Assembly (NCBI RefSeq): GCF_009363855.1 | Contig: NZ_CP045423.1 | Location: 1,456,001-1,520,000, forward strand | Direction of reading: 5' to 3' | DNA from: Microvirga thermotolerans | GTDB lineage: Bacteria; Pseudomonadota; Alphaproteobacteria; Rhizobiales; Beijerinckiaceae | DNA length: 64,000 bases | In this document: positions 34,813 to 47,117 of the stretch, piece by piece | How the letters are laid out: each line of letters opens with the position of its first letter | Numbering within the stretch: position 1 is the first letter of the stretch | Made by a program: the position numbers and the translations under genes | Notes under the pieces: generated by a model | Database searches by the model: none | Told to the model about the DNA's origin: nothing | Seen by the model: only the letters and a program-made list of their open reading frames with translations

Positions 34813-34841
34813 GAACAAAAAACGAACTTGCATCCGAGAAC
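34813..34841. promoter_or_regulatory. LexA (SOS) box upstream of recA
   Basis: GAAC at 34813-34816 and GAAC at 34824-34827 are exactly seven bases apart, the alphaproteobacterial SOS box (GTTC-N7-GTTC) on the opposite strand. A third GAAC lies at 34838-34841. The box is about 90 bases ahead of the recA ATG. Confidence 0.85.
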
Positions 34842-34914
34842 AAAAGAAGTACATATATGTCCTCGACACCGCGTTGAGATTCAGTCCTCCTCCGTGCCAT
34901 AAGGAATCGTGGTC

Positions 34915-36006
<1,092 letters not shown>

Positions 36007-36031
36007 ACGAGGTTTGCTCTCCTTCAAGGGC

Positions 36032-36066
36032 AAAGACGGGCCGTCGCGAGAGATCGCGGCGGTCTT
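36032..36066 (+). terminator. Putative terminator after recA
   Basis: AAAGAC and a GC-rich arm pair imperfectly with the downstream GCGGCGGTCTTTT, ending in a T run. It is 26 bases after the recA stop. Confidence 0.6.
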
Positions 36067-36181
36067 TTCGTGTCCGGGCTCCTCCGCAGGCGCCGCCATT
36101 CCTGTACCGGGACGACCCGGCGCCGCAGGCGAGGCGGGCGGCCCACGGCCCGCGCTCGCTTCTCGCGCTCACTTCTCGCGC

Positions 36182-36916
36182 TCACTCGCCGCCCAGCCGC
36201 TCCCTCCAGGACTCCACGCTCCGGGTCTCGATGCGCCTTGCGGCGAGCCGGCGCCAGGAGAGGGCGAGCTCCGGCAGCGAGGCGAGCTCCTCGAGCTCCT
36301 CCAGCGCGAGGGGGCGCCGGTAGAGCAGGTCGGCCACGCGCGCCAGGGGCCAGGTGGGGCGGGGACGCTCCAGGAGCCGGATCGGCGCGCCCTCCCAAAG
36401 GGTGCCGGGTTCGAGCACGCGATAGTACCAGCCTGTCCGGCCGCAGGTCTGGACCCGCAGTGCCATGTCGGTCGCCCCGAAGCGGAGATTGAGCTTGAAG
36501 CAGGGCTGCCGACCCTGGGACACCTGCACGAGGGCGTCGCCGATCCGGTAGACGTCGCCGACGCAGACCGTCTCCTCTGTCATGGCGGTCTCCCCGTCCG
36601 CGCCGCGGGTGGACAGGTTCTCTCCGAACGCGCCGGGTGCGTCGAGAACCGTGGGGGTAGGGTCCAGCACGCTGCGCCAATAGGCATAGTGATCGAAGGC
36701 GTAGTGGTGCAGCGCCTTCTCCGGCCCGCCGTGATGGCGCCTGTCCCCAACCTCGTCGCCCTCCAGCCCCTCCGGGCCGAGCCGGACCGGCTCCCGCGCC
36801 GGCTGTTTGGCGATGCCGCTCGGAACGCCCCTGGGGCCGAGCGGGGCGACGCCTCCGCGAAGGAGGCGGAAGATGCGGGCATCGGTGGGAGGAGCGGGTG
36901 TCGGTTCGGCGGTCAT
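36182..36916 (-). CDS. MOSC-domain protein (YiiM-like)
   Basis: A 244-residue cytosolic protein with a MOSC beta-barrel. The conserved motifs are [32 protein letters not shown] and the catalytic-cysteine segment GRQPCFKLN. The 3-alpha C-terminal extension ([22 protein letters not shown]) is typical of YiiM. E. coli YiiM reduces N-hydroxylated substrates using a molybdenum cofactor, so a detoxifying molybdoenzyme is the likely role. It stands alone and leftward, between recA and a secreted protein gene. Confidence 0.88.
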   Translation of the reverse strand: MTAEPTPAPPTDARIFRLLRGGVAPLGPRGVPSGIAKQPAREPVRLGPEGLEGDEVGDRRHHGGPEKALHHYAFDHYAYWRSVLDPTPTVLDAPGAFGENLSTRGADGETAMTEETVCVGDVYRIGDALVQVSQGRQPCFKLNLRFGATDMALRVQTCGRTGWYYRVLEPGTLWEGAPIRLLERPRPTWPLARVADLLYRRPLALEELEELASLPELALSWRRLAARRIETRSVESWRERLGGE

Positions 36917-37000
36917 GATCGGGCTGTCGTTTCACGGAGACGATCCGCCCCGGCGGTTCCAGGCGGCTCCGGCGGGGCGGGCGGTGCGGTGCTGCGGTCC

Positions 37001-37732
37001 TCAGTCGATCCGTCCCGGCATCGACAGGTCGCCCGAAGCGGTCTTGAAGACGTCCGTCACGCAAAGCAGCGGGGCATGCACGCTGGCATTGACCCTCAAG
37101 GCGGCGGTGACGCCGTCGAACTTCGCTCCCCGGAGCGCGGTTCCGGCCTCGAACGGCACCTTCACCGAAATGCCGTCGCGGGTCATCGTGGGGTGCCAGC
37201 CGGGGCTGTCGATGAGGACCGGGAGCTGCGGCCATGTCCTGGGCAGGCGCGGCTTCTCCCCGGCCGGAATGTCCTTCACCTTCAGGGCCCCCGGTCCGCA
37301 GGCGTCGTCGGGCACGAGGACGACCCAGTGCGAGTGCCACCGGCGGCCGTCGTTGGCCGGGTCGCCGTCCCCGTCCTCGTCGAAGAGGGGCGTGTCGTCG
37401 AAGTCCGGATGCGCGGTGACCGCAAAGGCCAGGGTCCCGGCCTTGTTTTCGAACCCGACGAGGGCGGGATCGAGGGAGGTCGGCCAGACATAGGACCACA
37501 CGGGTGCGCCCCCGAGCTTGCCCGCAGGCTTGGGAACGGCCCGTCCTGCCTCGCCCTTCAGCTTCATCGTGAAGACGAGGGCCTCGCCGTCCTGGCGGAT
37601 GCCGGCGGCAAGGATGTCGAACGCGGCCCGTGTCTTGCCGGACCCTTGCGCCTCGATCTCTCCCGCCGAGGCGGGCGCGGCGGCGAGCAGGAGGAGGGCG
37701 GTAGCGCCCAGGAGAAATCCCGAACCGGTCAT
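37001..37732 (-). CDS. Secreted protein of unknown family, divergent from a MarR gene
   Basis: A 243-residue exported protein. A signal peptide with cleavage near APASA-GE is clear. The mature part is beta-rich with no transmembrane helix. Near the middle is FDDTPLFDEDGDGDPANDG, an acidic Asp/Gly loop that could bind calcium, followed by RRWHSHWVVL with two histidines. Two cysteines (DDACGPG and LLCVTD) might pair. I do not recognise the family. It shares a promoter region with the MarR gene at 37833, with GAGTCGATA repeats between, so MarR control is likely. Confidence 0.72.
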   Translation of the reverse strand: MTGSGFLLGATALLLLAAAPASAGEIEAQGSGKTRAAFDILAAGIRQDGEALVFTMKLKGEAGRAVPKPAGKLGGAPVWSYVWPTSLDPALVGFENKAGTLAFAVTAHPDFDDTPLFDEDGDGDPANDGRRWHSHWVVLVPDDACGPGALKVKDIPAGEKPRLPRTWPQLPVLIDSPGWHPTMTRDGISVKVPFEAGTALRGAKFDGVTAALRVNASVHAPLLCVTDVFKTASGDLSMPGRID

Positions 37733-37760
37733 CGGAGCACCTATTACGTTGCAAAATTAG

Positions 37761-37834
37761 TATCGAGTCGATACATTCATGTTGCTAACGGGGCGATCTC
37801 CGCCTGTCAATATTGATAGCGAGTCGATATCAAT
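37761..37834. promoter_or_regulatory. Two MarR-type operators between the secreted-protein and marR genes
   Basis: TATCGA-G-TCGATA is a perfect palindrome at 37761-37773. A second site at 37812-37834 has ATTGATA and TATCAAT arms and contains the same GAGTCGATA word. The second site overlaps the marR start codon. The shared word, symmetry and position support recognition by one dimeric regulator. Confidence 0.7.
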
Positions 37835-38417
37835 GCAGCCATCCTTGGACATGGCCCTCCATGCCGCCCACCTGATCGAACGCATCGGACGGCTGGTTCA
37901 GGCGGAGGAGCAGTCGGGCGGATTGCCGCCGGTGCAGTGGGACGTGCTGCGCTATCTCGCCCGCGCCAACCGGTTCTCCCGCAGCCCCGCCGTCGTTGCC
38001 GCCTATCTCGGCTCGACGCGCGGCACGGTCTCGCAGACCCTGATCGCCCTGGAAGCGAAGGGCTACGTGGAGCGCCGCCCGAGCGAGCGCGACCGGCGCT
38101 CCGTCGATCTCGCCCTCACGGAACGGGGACGGGCGGTGCTTGCGGCCGATCCCCTGCTGACCCTGGCGGACGACATCGCGGCCACCGCCGGAAAGGGCGC
38201 CACGGAGCTGGCCCGGGCGCTGGAGCGCGTGCTGACCGCCGTCGTCGAGCGCAACGGGCGCAAGGCTTTCGGGCTCTGCCGGAGCTGCCGGCATTTCGGA
38301 GAGGGGAGCGGAGCCTCGCCGGAGCTGCGGCACCGCTGCGGCCTTCTCGGGCTGGACCTGTCGGACGCGGATGCGGGCCAGATCTGCGCCGAGTCGGCGA
38401 GGCCGGACGCGGCCTGA
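37833..38417 (+). CDS. MarR-family regulator with a four-cysteine C-terminal tail
   Basis: A winged-helix repressor of 194 residues if it starts at the ATG at 37833, which overlaps an operator; an ATG at 37779 is an alternative. The MarR fold spans about residues 8-142, with helix-turn-helix [24 protein letters not shown] and a [13 protein letters not shown] wing. After it come CRSC (C149, C152), HRCG (C169) and QICAE (C185), with His154 and His167 nearby, which looks like a metal or redox site. Such tails occur in a subgroup of MarR proteins. It likely represses itself and the divergent secreted protein. Confidence 0.85.
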   Translation: MQPSLDMALHAAHLIERIGRLVQAEEQSGGLPPVQWDVLRYLARANRFSRSPAVVAAYLGSTRGTVSQTLIALEAKGYVERRPSERDRRSVDLALTERGRAVLAADPLLTLADDIAATAGKGATELARALERVLTAVVERNGRKAFGLCRSCRHFGEGSGASPELRHRCGLLGLDLSDADAGQICAESARPDAA

Positions 38418-38550
38418 TTTCCCGGCGGGCGGCCCAGCCTGCGGCCGTTCCAAAAACAAAGGCAGCGCCTCGACAGCGCCACGGCCTGCGTCTAAAACCG
38501 GCCGCACAGGCATTGTCCGGGCGATCAGCCCATTGCGAGCATTGAATTTC

Positions 38551-41202
<2,652 letters not shown>

Positions 41203-41215
41203 GGCGGAGGCGGCG

Positions 41216-42385
41216 GTGCCCCGGGAAGCGTCCCATCCGGTCCGGCGCCGCCTCTACGAGATCCTGGAGCGGAGCAGCGCGGGCGATCCGGTCATCCACG
41301 CGGTCCATGCGGTTCTCGTCACCCTCATCGTCGTCAACGTGACGTCGGTGGTGCTCGAAAGCGAGCCGTCGCTGCACGCATCCTACCGGGGGCTCTTCAT
41401 CGGCATCGAGATCGTCAGCGGGATCGTCTTCACGGCGGAATACGCCGCCCGCCTCTGGTGCGCGCCCGAGCACACGCCCTGGCGCCACCTCAGGCCCTGG
41501 CAGGCCCGCCTCCGATGGGCCCTGCATCCGCAGTCCCTCGTCGATCTCGCCGCCATCCTGCCGTTCTATCTCGCGTACTGGGATGTCGGGAACCTGCGCA
41601 CGTTCCTGCTCCTCAGGCTGTTCCGGTTCTTCAAGCTCGCCCGCTATTCGCCGGGCCTGACGAGCCTGGCGGAGGCCGTCGTCTCCGAGCGGCGGGCGCT
41701 CGTCGCCTGCGGCATCATTCTTCTGGGCACGATGCTCCTGGCCGCCTCCGCCATGAACTTCGCGGAGCGCGAGGTGCAGCCGGAGGCGTTCGGAACCATT
41801 CCGCAGGCCATGTACTGGGCGGTGGTGACCCTGACCACGGTCGGCTACGGAGACGTGGTTCCGGTGACGCCGCTCGGCCGCGTCATCGCCGGCGTCACGG
41901 CCATCGCGGGCCTCGTCATGCTCGCCCTGCCGGTGGGCATCATCGCAAGCGCCTTCGCGCGCGAGATCCACCGGCGCGACTTCATCATCACCTGGAGCAT
42001 GGTGGCGCGGGTGCCGCTGTTCGCCGAACTGAGCGTGGACGAGGTGGCCTCGATCATGCATCGCCTGCGCTCCCAGAGCTGCGCGCCGGGCGATATGGTG
42101 GTGCGCAAGGGCGAGATGGCCCATTCCATGTACCTGATCGCCTCGGGCGAGGTCGAACTCCTGCTGCCCGGCGAGACCGTGCGGCTCGGCCCCGGCGACT
42201 TCTTCGGAGAGAGAGGCGTCCTGGAGCGCCGGAGGCGCAGCGTGACCGTGCGGGCCGTCACGCCCTGCAAGCTGCTCGTGCTGGACGGGGACGACCTGCA
42301 CCGGCTCATCGAGGAGAATCCCGCCATGGCCCGCCACATCGCCCGCACCATGGAGGAGCGGGGCAGCGGCCGCGAGACCGTCTGA
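41216..42385 (+). CDS. Cyclic-nucleotide-gated potassium channel (MlotiK1-like)
   Basis: A 389-residue inner-membrane K+ channel. S1-S4 cover about residues 20-160, with an arginine/lysine-bearing S4-like LLRLFRFFKLARY; the pore helix and selectivity filter are TLTTVGYGDVV (about residue 205-215); S6 is followed by a cyclic-nucleotide-binding domain with GDFFGERGVLERRRRSVTV, which fits the FGE-xx-RS phosphate-binding cassette. The GTG at 41216 has GCGGAGG five bases ahead and follows the alaS stop by only 13 bases, so the gene is probably read from the alaS transcript. The relative MlotiK1 comes from Mesorhizobium loti and opens on cAMP binding. Confidence 0.88.
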   Translation: MPREASHPVRRRLYEILERSSAGDPVIHAVHAVLVTLIVVNVTSVVLESEPSLHASYRGLFIGIEIVSGIVFTAEYAARLWCAPEHTPWRHLRPWQARLRWALHPQSLVDLAAILPFYLAYWDVGNLRTFLLLRLFRFFKLARYSPGLTSLAEAVVSERRALVACGIILLGTMLLAASAMNFAEREVQPEAFGTIPQAMYWAVVTLTTVGYGDVVPVTPLGRVIAGVTAIAGLVMLALPVGIIASAFAREIHRRDFIITWSMVARVPLFAELSVDEVASIMHRLRSQSCAPGDMVVRKGEMAHSMYLIASGEVELLLPGETVRLGPGDFFGERGVLERRRRSVTVRAVTPCKLLVLDGDDLHRLIEENPAMARHIARTMEERGSGRETV

Positions 42386-42509
42386 CATCGTTGCCGACAT
42401 CGCGCGATCCGTCGTCCAGGCAGAAAACGGGCTGCGGAATCGGGTCGCGGCCCGGGTCCGGATGTCGGACCCACTTCCCGAGCGCGATGCTCAGGAAAGG
42501 ACGACATCG

Positions 42510-43274
42510 ATGACCATGCTTCTGAACAGAACGGCGATCGTGACGGGCGCCAGCTCGGGGATCGGATATGCGACGGCGAGGCTCTTCGCCCGGGAGGGCG
42601 CGAAGGTCGTTGCCGCCGCGCGCAGGGCGGAGGCGCTGGACCGGCTCGTCCGCGATATCGAAGAGGAGGGCGGCACCGCAATTGCCGTCGCGGGAGACGT
42701 GCGCGAGGAGGCTTTCGCAAAGCGCCTCGTCGACGTGGCGACCGGCCATTTCGGCGGGCTCGACATCGCCTTCAACAATGCGGGCATCAACGGCGAGATG
42801 GCGCCGACGCCGGAGGTCTCGCTGGAGGGATGGAACGATGCGCTCGCAGCCAATCTCACCGCAGCCTTCCTGGGGGCGAAGCATCAGATCCCCGCCATGC
42901 TCGAAAGGGGAGGCGGGTCCCTGATCTTCACCTCCACCTTCGTGGGCTACACCGCCGCCTTCCCCGGCGTCGCCTCCTATGCGGCGAGCAAGTCGGGTCT
43001 CATCGGTCTGACGCAGGCGCTGGCCGTCGAGTTCGGCTCGCGCGGCATCCGCGTGAACGCCCTCCTTCCCGGCGGCACCGACACGCCCATGGCCGAGGCC
43101 TGGACCTCGACCCCGGAAGCGAGGGCCTTCGTGGAGGGCCTGCATGCCGTCAAGCGTCTCGCGCGCCCGGAGGAGATCGCCCGTTCGGCCCTCTTTCTCG
43201 CCTCGGACGCTTCCAGCTTCACGACGGGGACGGCGCTTCTCGCCGACGGCGGCGTATCCATCAACCGGACCTGA
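42510..43274 (+). CDS. Short-chain dehydrogenase/reductase (SDR), classical type
   Basis: A 254-residue NAD(P)-dependent oxidoreductase. The cofactor motif TGASSGIG, the NNAG stabilising motif, the catalytic YAASK and the SFTTGTALLADGG tail make a classical SDR. R at AAARRAEAL after strand 2 suggests NADP preference. AGGAAAGG lies ahead of the ATG at 42510; the upstream open frame is not SDR-like. It stands alone with a converging small gene. The substrate is unknown. Confidence 0.9.
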   Translation: MTMLLNRTAIVTGASSGIGYATARLFAREGAKVVAAARRAEALDRLVRDIEEEGGTAIAVAGDVREEAFAKRLVDVATGHFGGLDIAFNNAGINGEMAPTPEVSLEGWNDALAANLTAAFLGAKHQIPAMLERGGGSLIFTSTFVGYTAAFPGVASYAASKSGLIGLTQALAVEFGSRGIRVNALLPGGTDTPMAEAWTSTPEARAFVEGLHAVKRLARPEEIARSALFLASDASSFTTGTALLADGGVSINRT

Positions 43275-43383
43275 CGGAGCACCCGGGCGGTGCGTATCCA
43301 CACCGCCCATCCCTGGAGAGGGATTGCAGCCCGAGGCTCATCGGCGGCAAGCCCGTCGTCCGGCGCGTTCGCCGACCTCCCGG

Positions 43384-43578
43384 TCACGACCGGGAGGCCG
43401 ACGGGCCGAGCCCGGCCTCGATCTCCTCCACGGTCACGCCCGTCTTCTCGGCGAGGGCGCGCACGGTCGCGCGGTGGTCCCAGGGTCTTTCTCCGCGGCG
43501 GGCCTCGTCGAAGAGGCGGCGGTACTCCCGCAGGGCATAGTCGAGGGAGCTGTCGGGCATGGCGTCGTCCTTGCTCAT
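43384..43578 (-). CDS. Small helical protein, 64 residues
   Basis: A short, charged, probably helical cytosolic protein starting MSKDDAMPDSS, with YALREYRRLFDEARRGERPW and an ending VTVEEIEAGLG. The reading frame continues upstream as shadow of nothing recognisable, so the ATG at 43578 is the likely start; AGGA lies ahead. It is convergent with the SDR gene and precedes the icd terminator. No family is recognised and no partner is evident. Confidence 0.6.
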   Translation of the reverse strand: MSKDDAMPDSSLDYALREYRRLFDEARRGERPWDHRATVRALAEKTGVTVEEIEAGLGPSASRS

Positions 43579-43700
43579 GGATCGTCCTTTCCTGTCCTTG
43601 CGCGGCACGGGATGCGCATGGGGCAAAATCCGCCGAGGACGGAAAGGTTTCGCCGAACCTGGGCGATGGCGGCGCCGCTGCCGGAGCGGCAGAAAGCAGA

Positions 43701-43723
43701 AAGCCCGGCGCAGGGCCGGGCTT
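43701..43723 (-). terminator. Terminator after icd
   Basis: AAGCCCGGC and GCCGGGCTT form a nine-base stem with a GCAGG loop. On the icd strand the stem is followed by TTCTGCTTTCTG, a T-rich run. It lies 44 bases beyond the icd stop. Confidence 0.75.
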
Positions 43724-43766
43724 CCCGTCGTTCTCGGTTCTCTTCCCGGCGTCGCCGGGGCGGCGA

Positions 43767-44981
43767 TCAGGCCGCCATCGCCTTCTTGAGGTTCTCGTCG
43801 ATCTTGTCGAGGAAGCCGGTGGTGGAAAGCCACTTCTGCTCGGCGCCGACGAGGAGGGCGAGGTCTTTGGTCATGTAGCCGGACTCGACCGTGTCCACGC
43901 ACACCTTCTCCAGGGTCGCGGCGAACCTGGCGAGCTCGGCGTTGTCGTCGAGCTTGGCCCGGTGGGCGAGGCCGCGGGTCCAGGCGAAGATGGAGGCGAT
44001 GGAGTTGGTGGAGGTCTCCTTGCCCTTCTGGTGCTCGCGGTAGTGGCGCGTCACGGTGCCGTGGGCGGCTTCCGCCTCGACGGTCTTGCCGTCAGGCGTC
44101 ATCAGCACGGAGGTCATGAGGCCGAGCGAGCCGAAGCCCTGGGCCACCGTGTCGGACTGCACGTCGCCGTCGTAGTTCTTGCACGCCCACACGTAGCCGC
44201 CGGACCACTTGAGGGCGGAGGCCACCATGTCGTCGATGAGGCGATGCTCGTAGGTGAGGCCGAGGGCCTCGAACTTGGACTTGAATTCGGCGTCGTAGAT
44301 CTCCTGGAAGATGTCCTTGAAGCGGCCGTCATAGGCCTTGAGGATCGTGTTCTTCGTGGAGAGGTAGACCGGGAAGCGGCGGTTGAGGCCGTAGTTGAAG
44401 GAGGCGCGGGCGAAGTCGCGGATCGACTCGTCGAGGTTGTACATCGCCATGGCGACGCCGGCATCGGGGAACTTGAACACTTCCTTCTCGATGACCGTGC
44501 CGTCCTCGCCCTCGAACTTGATCGTCAGGCGGCCCTTGCCGGGCACCTTGAAGTCGGTCGCGCGGTACTGGTCGCCGAAGGCGTGGCGGCCGACGACGAT
44601 GGGCTGGGTCCAGCCGGGCACGAGGCGCGGAACGTTCCTGCAGATGATCGGCTCGCGGAAGATCACGCCGCCGAGGATGTTGCGGATCGTGCCGTTGGGC
44701 GACTTCCACATCTCCTTGAGGTTGAACTCCTTCACGCGGGCCTCGTCCGGCGTGATCGTGGCGCACTTCACGCCGACGCCGTACTTCTTGATCGCCTCCG
44801 CGGCTTCCACGGTGACCTGATCGTTGGTGGCGTCCCGGTTCTCGATGCCGAGGTCGTAGTACTTGAGATCGATGTCGAGATAGGGGTGGATCAGCTTTTC
44901 CTTGATGAAGTGCCAGATGATGCGGGTCATCTCGTCGCCGTCGAGTTCGACGACCGGGTTGGCCACCTTGATCTTCGCCAT
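43767..44981 (-). CDS. icd: NADP-dependent isocitrate dehydrogenase
   Basis: Converts isocitrate to 2-oxoglutarate and CO2 with NADP+ in the citric acid cycle. The 404-residue protein is the eukaryote-like dimeric class: N-terminal [33 protein letters not shown]-type segment ([21 protein letters not shown]) and [21 protein letters not shown] for NADP binding. The ATG at 44981 ([11 protein letters not shown]) has AAGG ahead and is preferred to an upstream in-frame ATG. It ends with a strong terminator. Confidence 0.97.
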   Translation of the reverse strand: MAKIKVANPVVELDGDEMTRIIWHFIKEKLIHPYLDIDLKYYDLGIENRDATNDQVTVEAAEAIKKYGVGVKCATITPDEARVKEFNLKEMWKSPNGTIRNILGGVIFREPIICRNVPRLVPGWTQPIVVGRHAFGDQYRATDFKVPGKGRLTIKFEGEDGTVIEKEVFKFPDAGVAMAMYNLDESIRDFARASFNYGLNRRFPVYLSTKNTILKAYDGRFKDIFQEIYDAEFKSKFEALGLTYEHRLIDDMVASALKWSGGYVWACKNYDGDVQSDTVAQGFGSLGLMTSVLMTPDGKTVEAEAAHGTVTRHYREHQKGKETSTNSIASIFAWTRGLAHRAKLDDNAELARFAATLEKVCVDTVESGYMTKDLALLVGAEQKWLSTTGFLDKIDENLKKAMAA

Positions 44982-45089
44982 GATCTTACCTTGCGCTTGA
45001 AGCCTGGGCTGCCCGCCGGGCGGCAGGCACATGGCGCGGGCTATAGCGCGACTGGGCGGATCGGGGAAGGGTCGACTTTCGCAGGAACG

Positions 45090-45476
45090 TCAGCGCCGGG
45101 CGGCCCGCGCGCCCTTCCCCTTGGGCTCTACGCAGGGCGTCGCGCTGAAGAGCGAGTTCGCAGTGGCCGCCTTGCCGCGCAGGCTCTCGTCCGTTCCCGG
45201 ACTGGCGATCAGGCGCCCGGTGGCCTTGAGGAAGGCCCTGTCGCACGCGCAGGCGCCGCGCCCCATCCGCTCGTAGCAGAGATCGTGCGCCCGGCAGGCG
45301 GCGTCGAGCGCGTCCACGGGAGCGGCCCTGTTGGCATCGCCCGCACCGCACCAGTGGCCGTGGAAGAGCGGGGCGGGAGGCGTGGCGGGCTCGCCTCCGA
45401 CCGGCGGAGCGGCGAGGGAGGCCCCGGCCGGCACCAGAAGGCCGAGAAGGGCGGAAAGGAGGAACAGCCGGCGCAT
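45090..45476 (-). CDS. Secreted phospholipase A2-like protein
   Basis: A 128-residue exported protein. A signal peptide spans residues 1-22. The mature core, HWCGAGDANRAAPVDALDAACRAHDLCYE, carries the CxxHD active-site dyad (H64, D65) and an upstream WCG-x-G loop like the calcium-binding loop of phospholipase A2. Six cysteines (43, 61, 67, 76, 78, 115) could make three disulphides. The family match is by motif; bacterial PLA2-like domains are rare and their substrates unsettled. It sits leftward, between icd and the DMT gene, as a single gene. Confidence 0.72.
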   Translation of the reverse strand: MRRLFLLSALLGLLVPAGASLAAPPVGGEPATPPAPLFHGHWCGAGDANRAAPVDALDAACRAHDLCYERMGRGACACDRAFLKATGRLIASPGTDESLRGKAATANSLFSATPCVEPKGKGARAARR

Positions 45477-45590
45477 GGACGCTCCACAACGAACAGGGAC
45501 TGAGACTGGCGAGGTGCAGGAAGAAATGGCTACGAGCCTCCTATGTTCCGTGAAAGGCCGACCAGGGAGGTTGCGCCGGCCCGCCGGGCG

Positions 45591-46472
45591 TCAGCGGGCG
45601 GGCGCGCCGGCGGGCCTGGAGGCCCCCTGCCGCTGGGCGCGCTGGCTCAGCCACACGCTGAGGAGCACGATGGCGATCCCCGCGAACTGGGCGGCCGTCA
45701 GGCGCTGGGAGAGCGCGACCCAGCCCAGGATCACCGCCGTGACCGGGCTGAGGAGGCCGAGGGGCGCGATGGCGGAGGGCTCGAGCCGAGCGATGCCCCT
45801 GAACCAGAGGATGTAGGTCAGCGCCGCTCCGACGAGGCCGAGATAGGCGAAGCCGAGGAGATTGGCTCCCGTGAGCGGAGGCAGGGGCGGCTCCAGCCAG
45901 AGGGCCGCCGGAACCAGCAGCAGCCCGCCCGCCGCGAGCTGCCAGGCGGTGAAGGTGAGAAGGGACACGGGAGGCTGCCAGCGGCGGGACAGGACCGTCC
46001 CGCCCGCCATGGACAGGGCCCCGGCGAGCCCGGCGGCCACGCCCGCGGGATCGAGCGCCACCTGCGGCGTCAGGACGAGCAGCGCCACGCCCCCGACGCC
46101 TGCCAATGCGGCAGCGACGGCCAGCGGGCGGATGGGGGTTCCCAGCGCCAGCCGGGCCAGGAAGATCACGATCAGCGGCTGGACCGCGCCGACGGTCGCG
46201 GCCATGCCGCCGGGAAGCCGGTAGGCCGAGATGAACAGCATCCACCAGAACACCGCGAAGTTCAGCGCCCCGAGGATGAAGGTCCTGGCCCACCAGATTC
46301 CGAAGGGCAGCCGCCGGACGACGAGCAGCAGCAGGAGGCCGGCCGGCAGCGCCCGCAGCATGGCGACGGTCAGGGGATAACCCTGGGGCAGGAGCTCGGT
46401 CGTCACGAGATAGGTGCTGCCCCAGATCGCGGGGGCGATGGCCGTGAGCGGAAGGTCTGTGGCGCGGGACAT
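45591..46472 (-). CDS. EamA-family (DMT) transporter
   Basis: A 293-residue inner-membrane exporter of the drug/metabolite superfamily with about ten helices in two EamA halves. The first half starts TAIAPAIWGSTYLVTTELLP, the second includes LGFAYLGLVGAALTYILWFRGIARL and LSPVTAVILGWVAL. It is divergent from a MarR regulator, with two identical-core palindromes between, so it is probably regulated by that protein. Substrate unknown, perhaps a metabolite or a toxic compound. Confidence 0.87.
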   Translation of the reverse strand: MSRATDLPLTAIAPAIWGSTYLVTTELLPQGYPLTVAMLRALPAGLLLLLVVRRLPFGIWWARTFILGALNFAVFWWMLFISAYRLPGGMAATVGAVQPLIVIFLARLALGTPIRPLAVAAALAGVGGVALLVLTPQVALDPAGVAAGLAGALSMAGGTVLSRRWQPPVSLLTFTAWQLAAGGLLLVPAALWLEPPLPPLTGANLLGFAYLGLVGAALTYILWFRGIARLEPSAIAPLGLLSPVTAVILGWVALSQRLTAAQFAGIAIVLLSVWLSQRAQRQGASRPAGAPAR

Positions 46473-46487
46473 GGCAGGCTTTCGATT

Positions 46488-46528
46488 TATCTTGACGTCA
46501 AGATATGCCCATTTTGCTTGACGTCAAG
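46488..46528. promoter_or_regulatory. Two TTGACGTCAA operators between the DMT and MarR genes
   Basis: TATCTTGACGTCAAGATA at 46488-46505 is a perfect 18-base palindrome. CTTGACGTCAAG at 46517-46528 repeats its 12-base core. Both lie between the divergent starts (46472 and 46553), where a MarR dimer would be expected to bind. Confidence 0.8.
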
Positions 46529-46552
46529 ATAATTTCGTGGAGATCCTGCCGC

Positions 46553-47056
46553 ATGGATCACGTCGACAGGATTCTCGCCCAATGGCGACGCGAGCGGCCC
46601 GATCTGGACGTGGCGCCGATGGGAACCATCGGCCGTCTCGGGCGGATCGCGCGCCGCCTTTCCGCGGAGATGGAGAAGACCTTCGCCGCCTTCGGGCTCA
46701 ACGGGGCGAGCTTCGACGTCCTGGCGACCCTGCGCCGTTCCGGGCCGCCTTATGCCCTCTGCCCGGGAGACCTGATGGCGACCGCGATGGTCACCTCCGG
46801 CACCATGACGAACCGCATCGACCAGTTGGAGAAGGCCGGTCTTGTCGAACGCAGGAACAATCCGGAGGATGCGCGCAGCGTCATCATCGCGCTCACACCC
46901 AAGGGCTTCGGCCTCATCGAGGAGGCGGTCGCCGCCCATGTGGCGACGCAGGCCCGCCTGATGTCGCCCTTGTCGAAGGACGAGCGCGCGGAGCTCGACC
47001 GGCTGCTTTCCACCTTTCTCTCCCGCATGGAGGACGACAGGGCCGGGGACGCTTGA
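46553..47056 (+). CDS. MarR-family transcriptional regulator
   Basis: A 167-residue winged-helix repressor. The core includes LNGASFDVLATLRRSG, the recognition region LMATAMVTSGTMTNRIDQLEKAG and the wing ERRNNPEDARSVIIALTPKG. The start MDHVDRILAQW at 46553 is used because GGAG precedes it; an ATG at 46505 lies inside the first operator and would put the second operator inside the gene. It is divergent from the EamA exporter, a classic repressor-exporter pair. The inducing ligand is unknown. Confidence 0.9.
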   Translation: MDHVDRILAQWRRERPDLDVAPMGTIGRLGRIARRLSAEMEKTFAAFGLNGASFDVLATLRRSGPPYALCPGDLMATAMVTSGTMTNRIDQLEKAGLVERRNNPEDARSVIIALTPKGFGLIEEAVAAHVATQARLMSPLSKDERAELDRLLSTFLSRMEDDRAGDA

Positions 47057-47117
47057 CTTCGCCCCGGGCGGTCGTGTCATCCCTTCGCCCGCTTCAGCGC
47101 CTGTCGAGACCGCCGCC

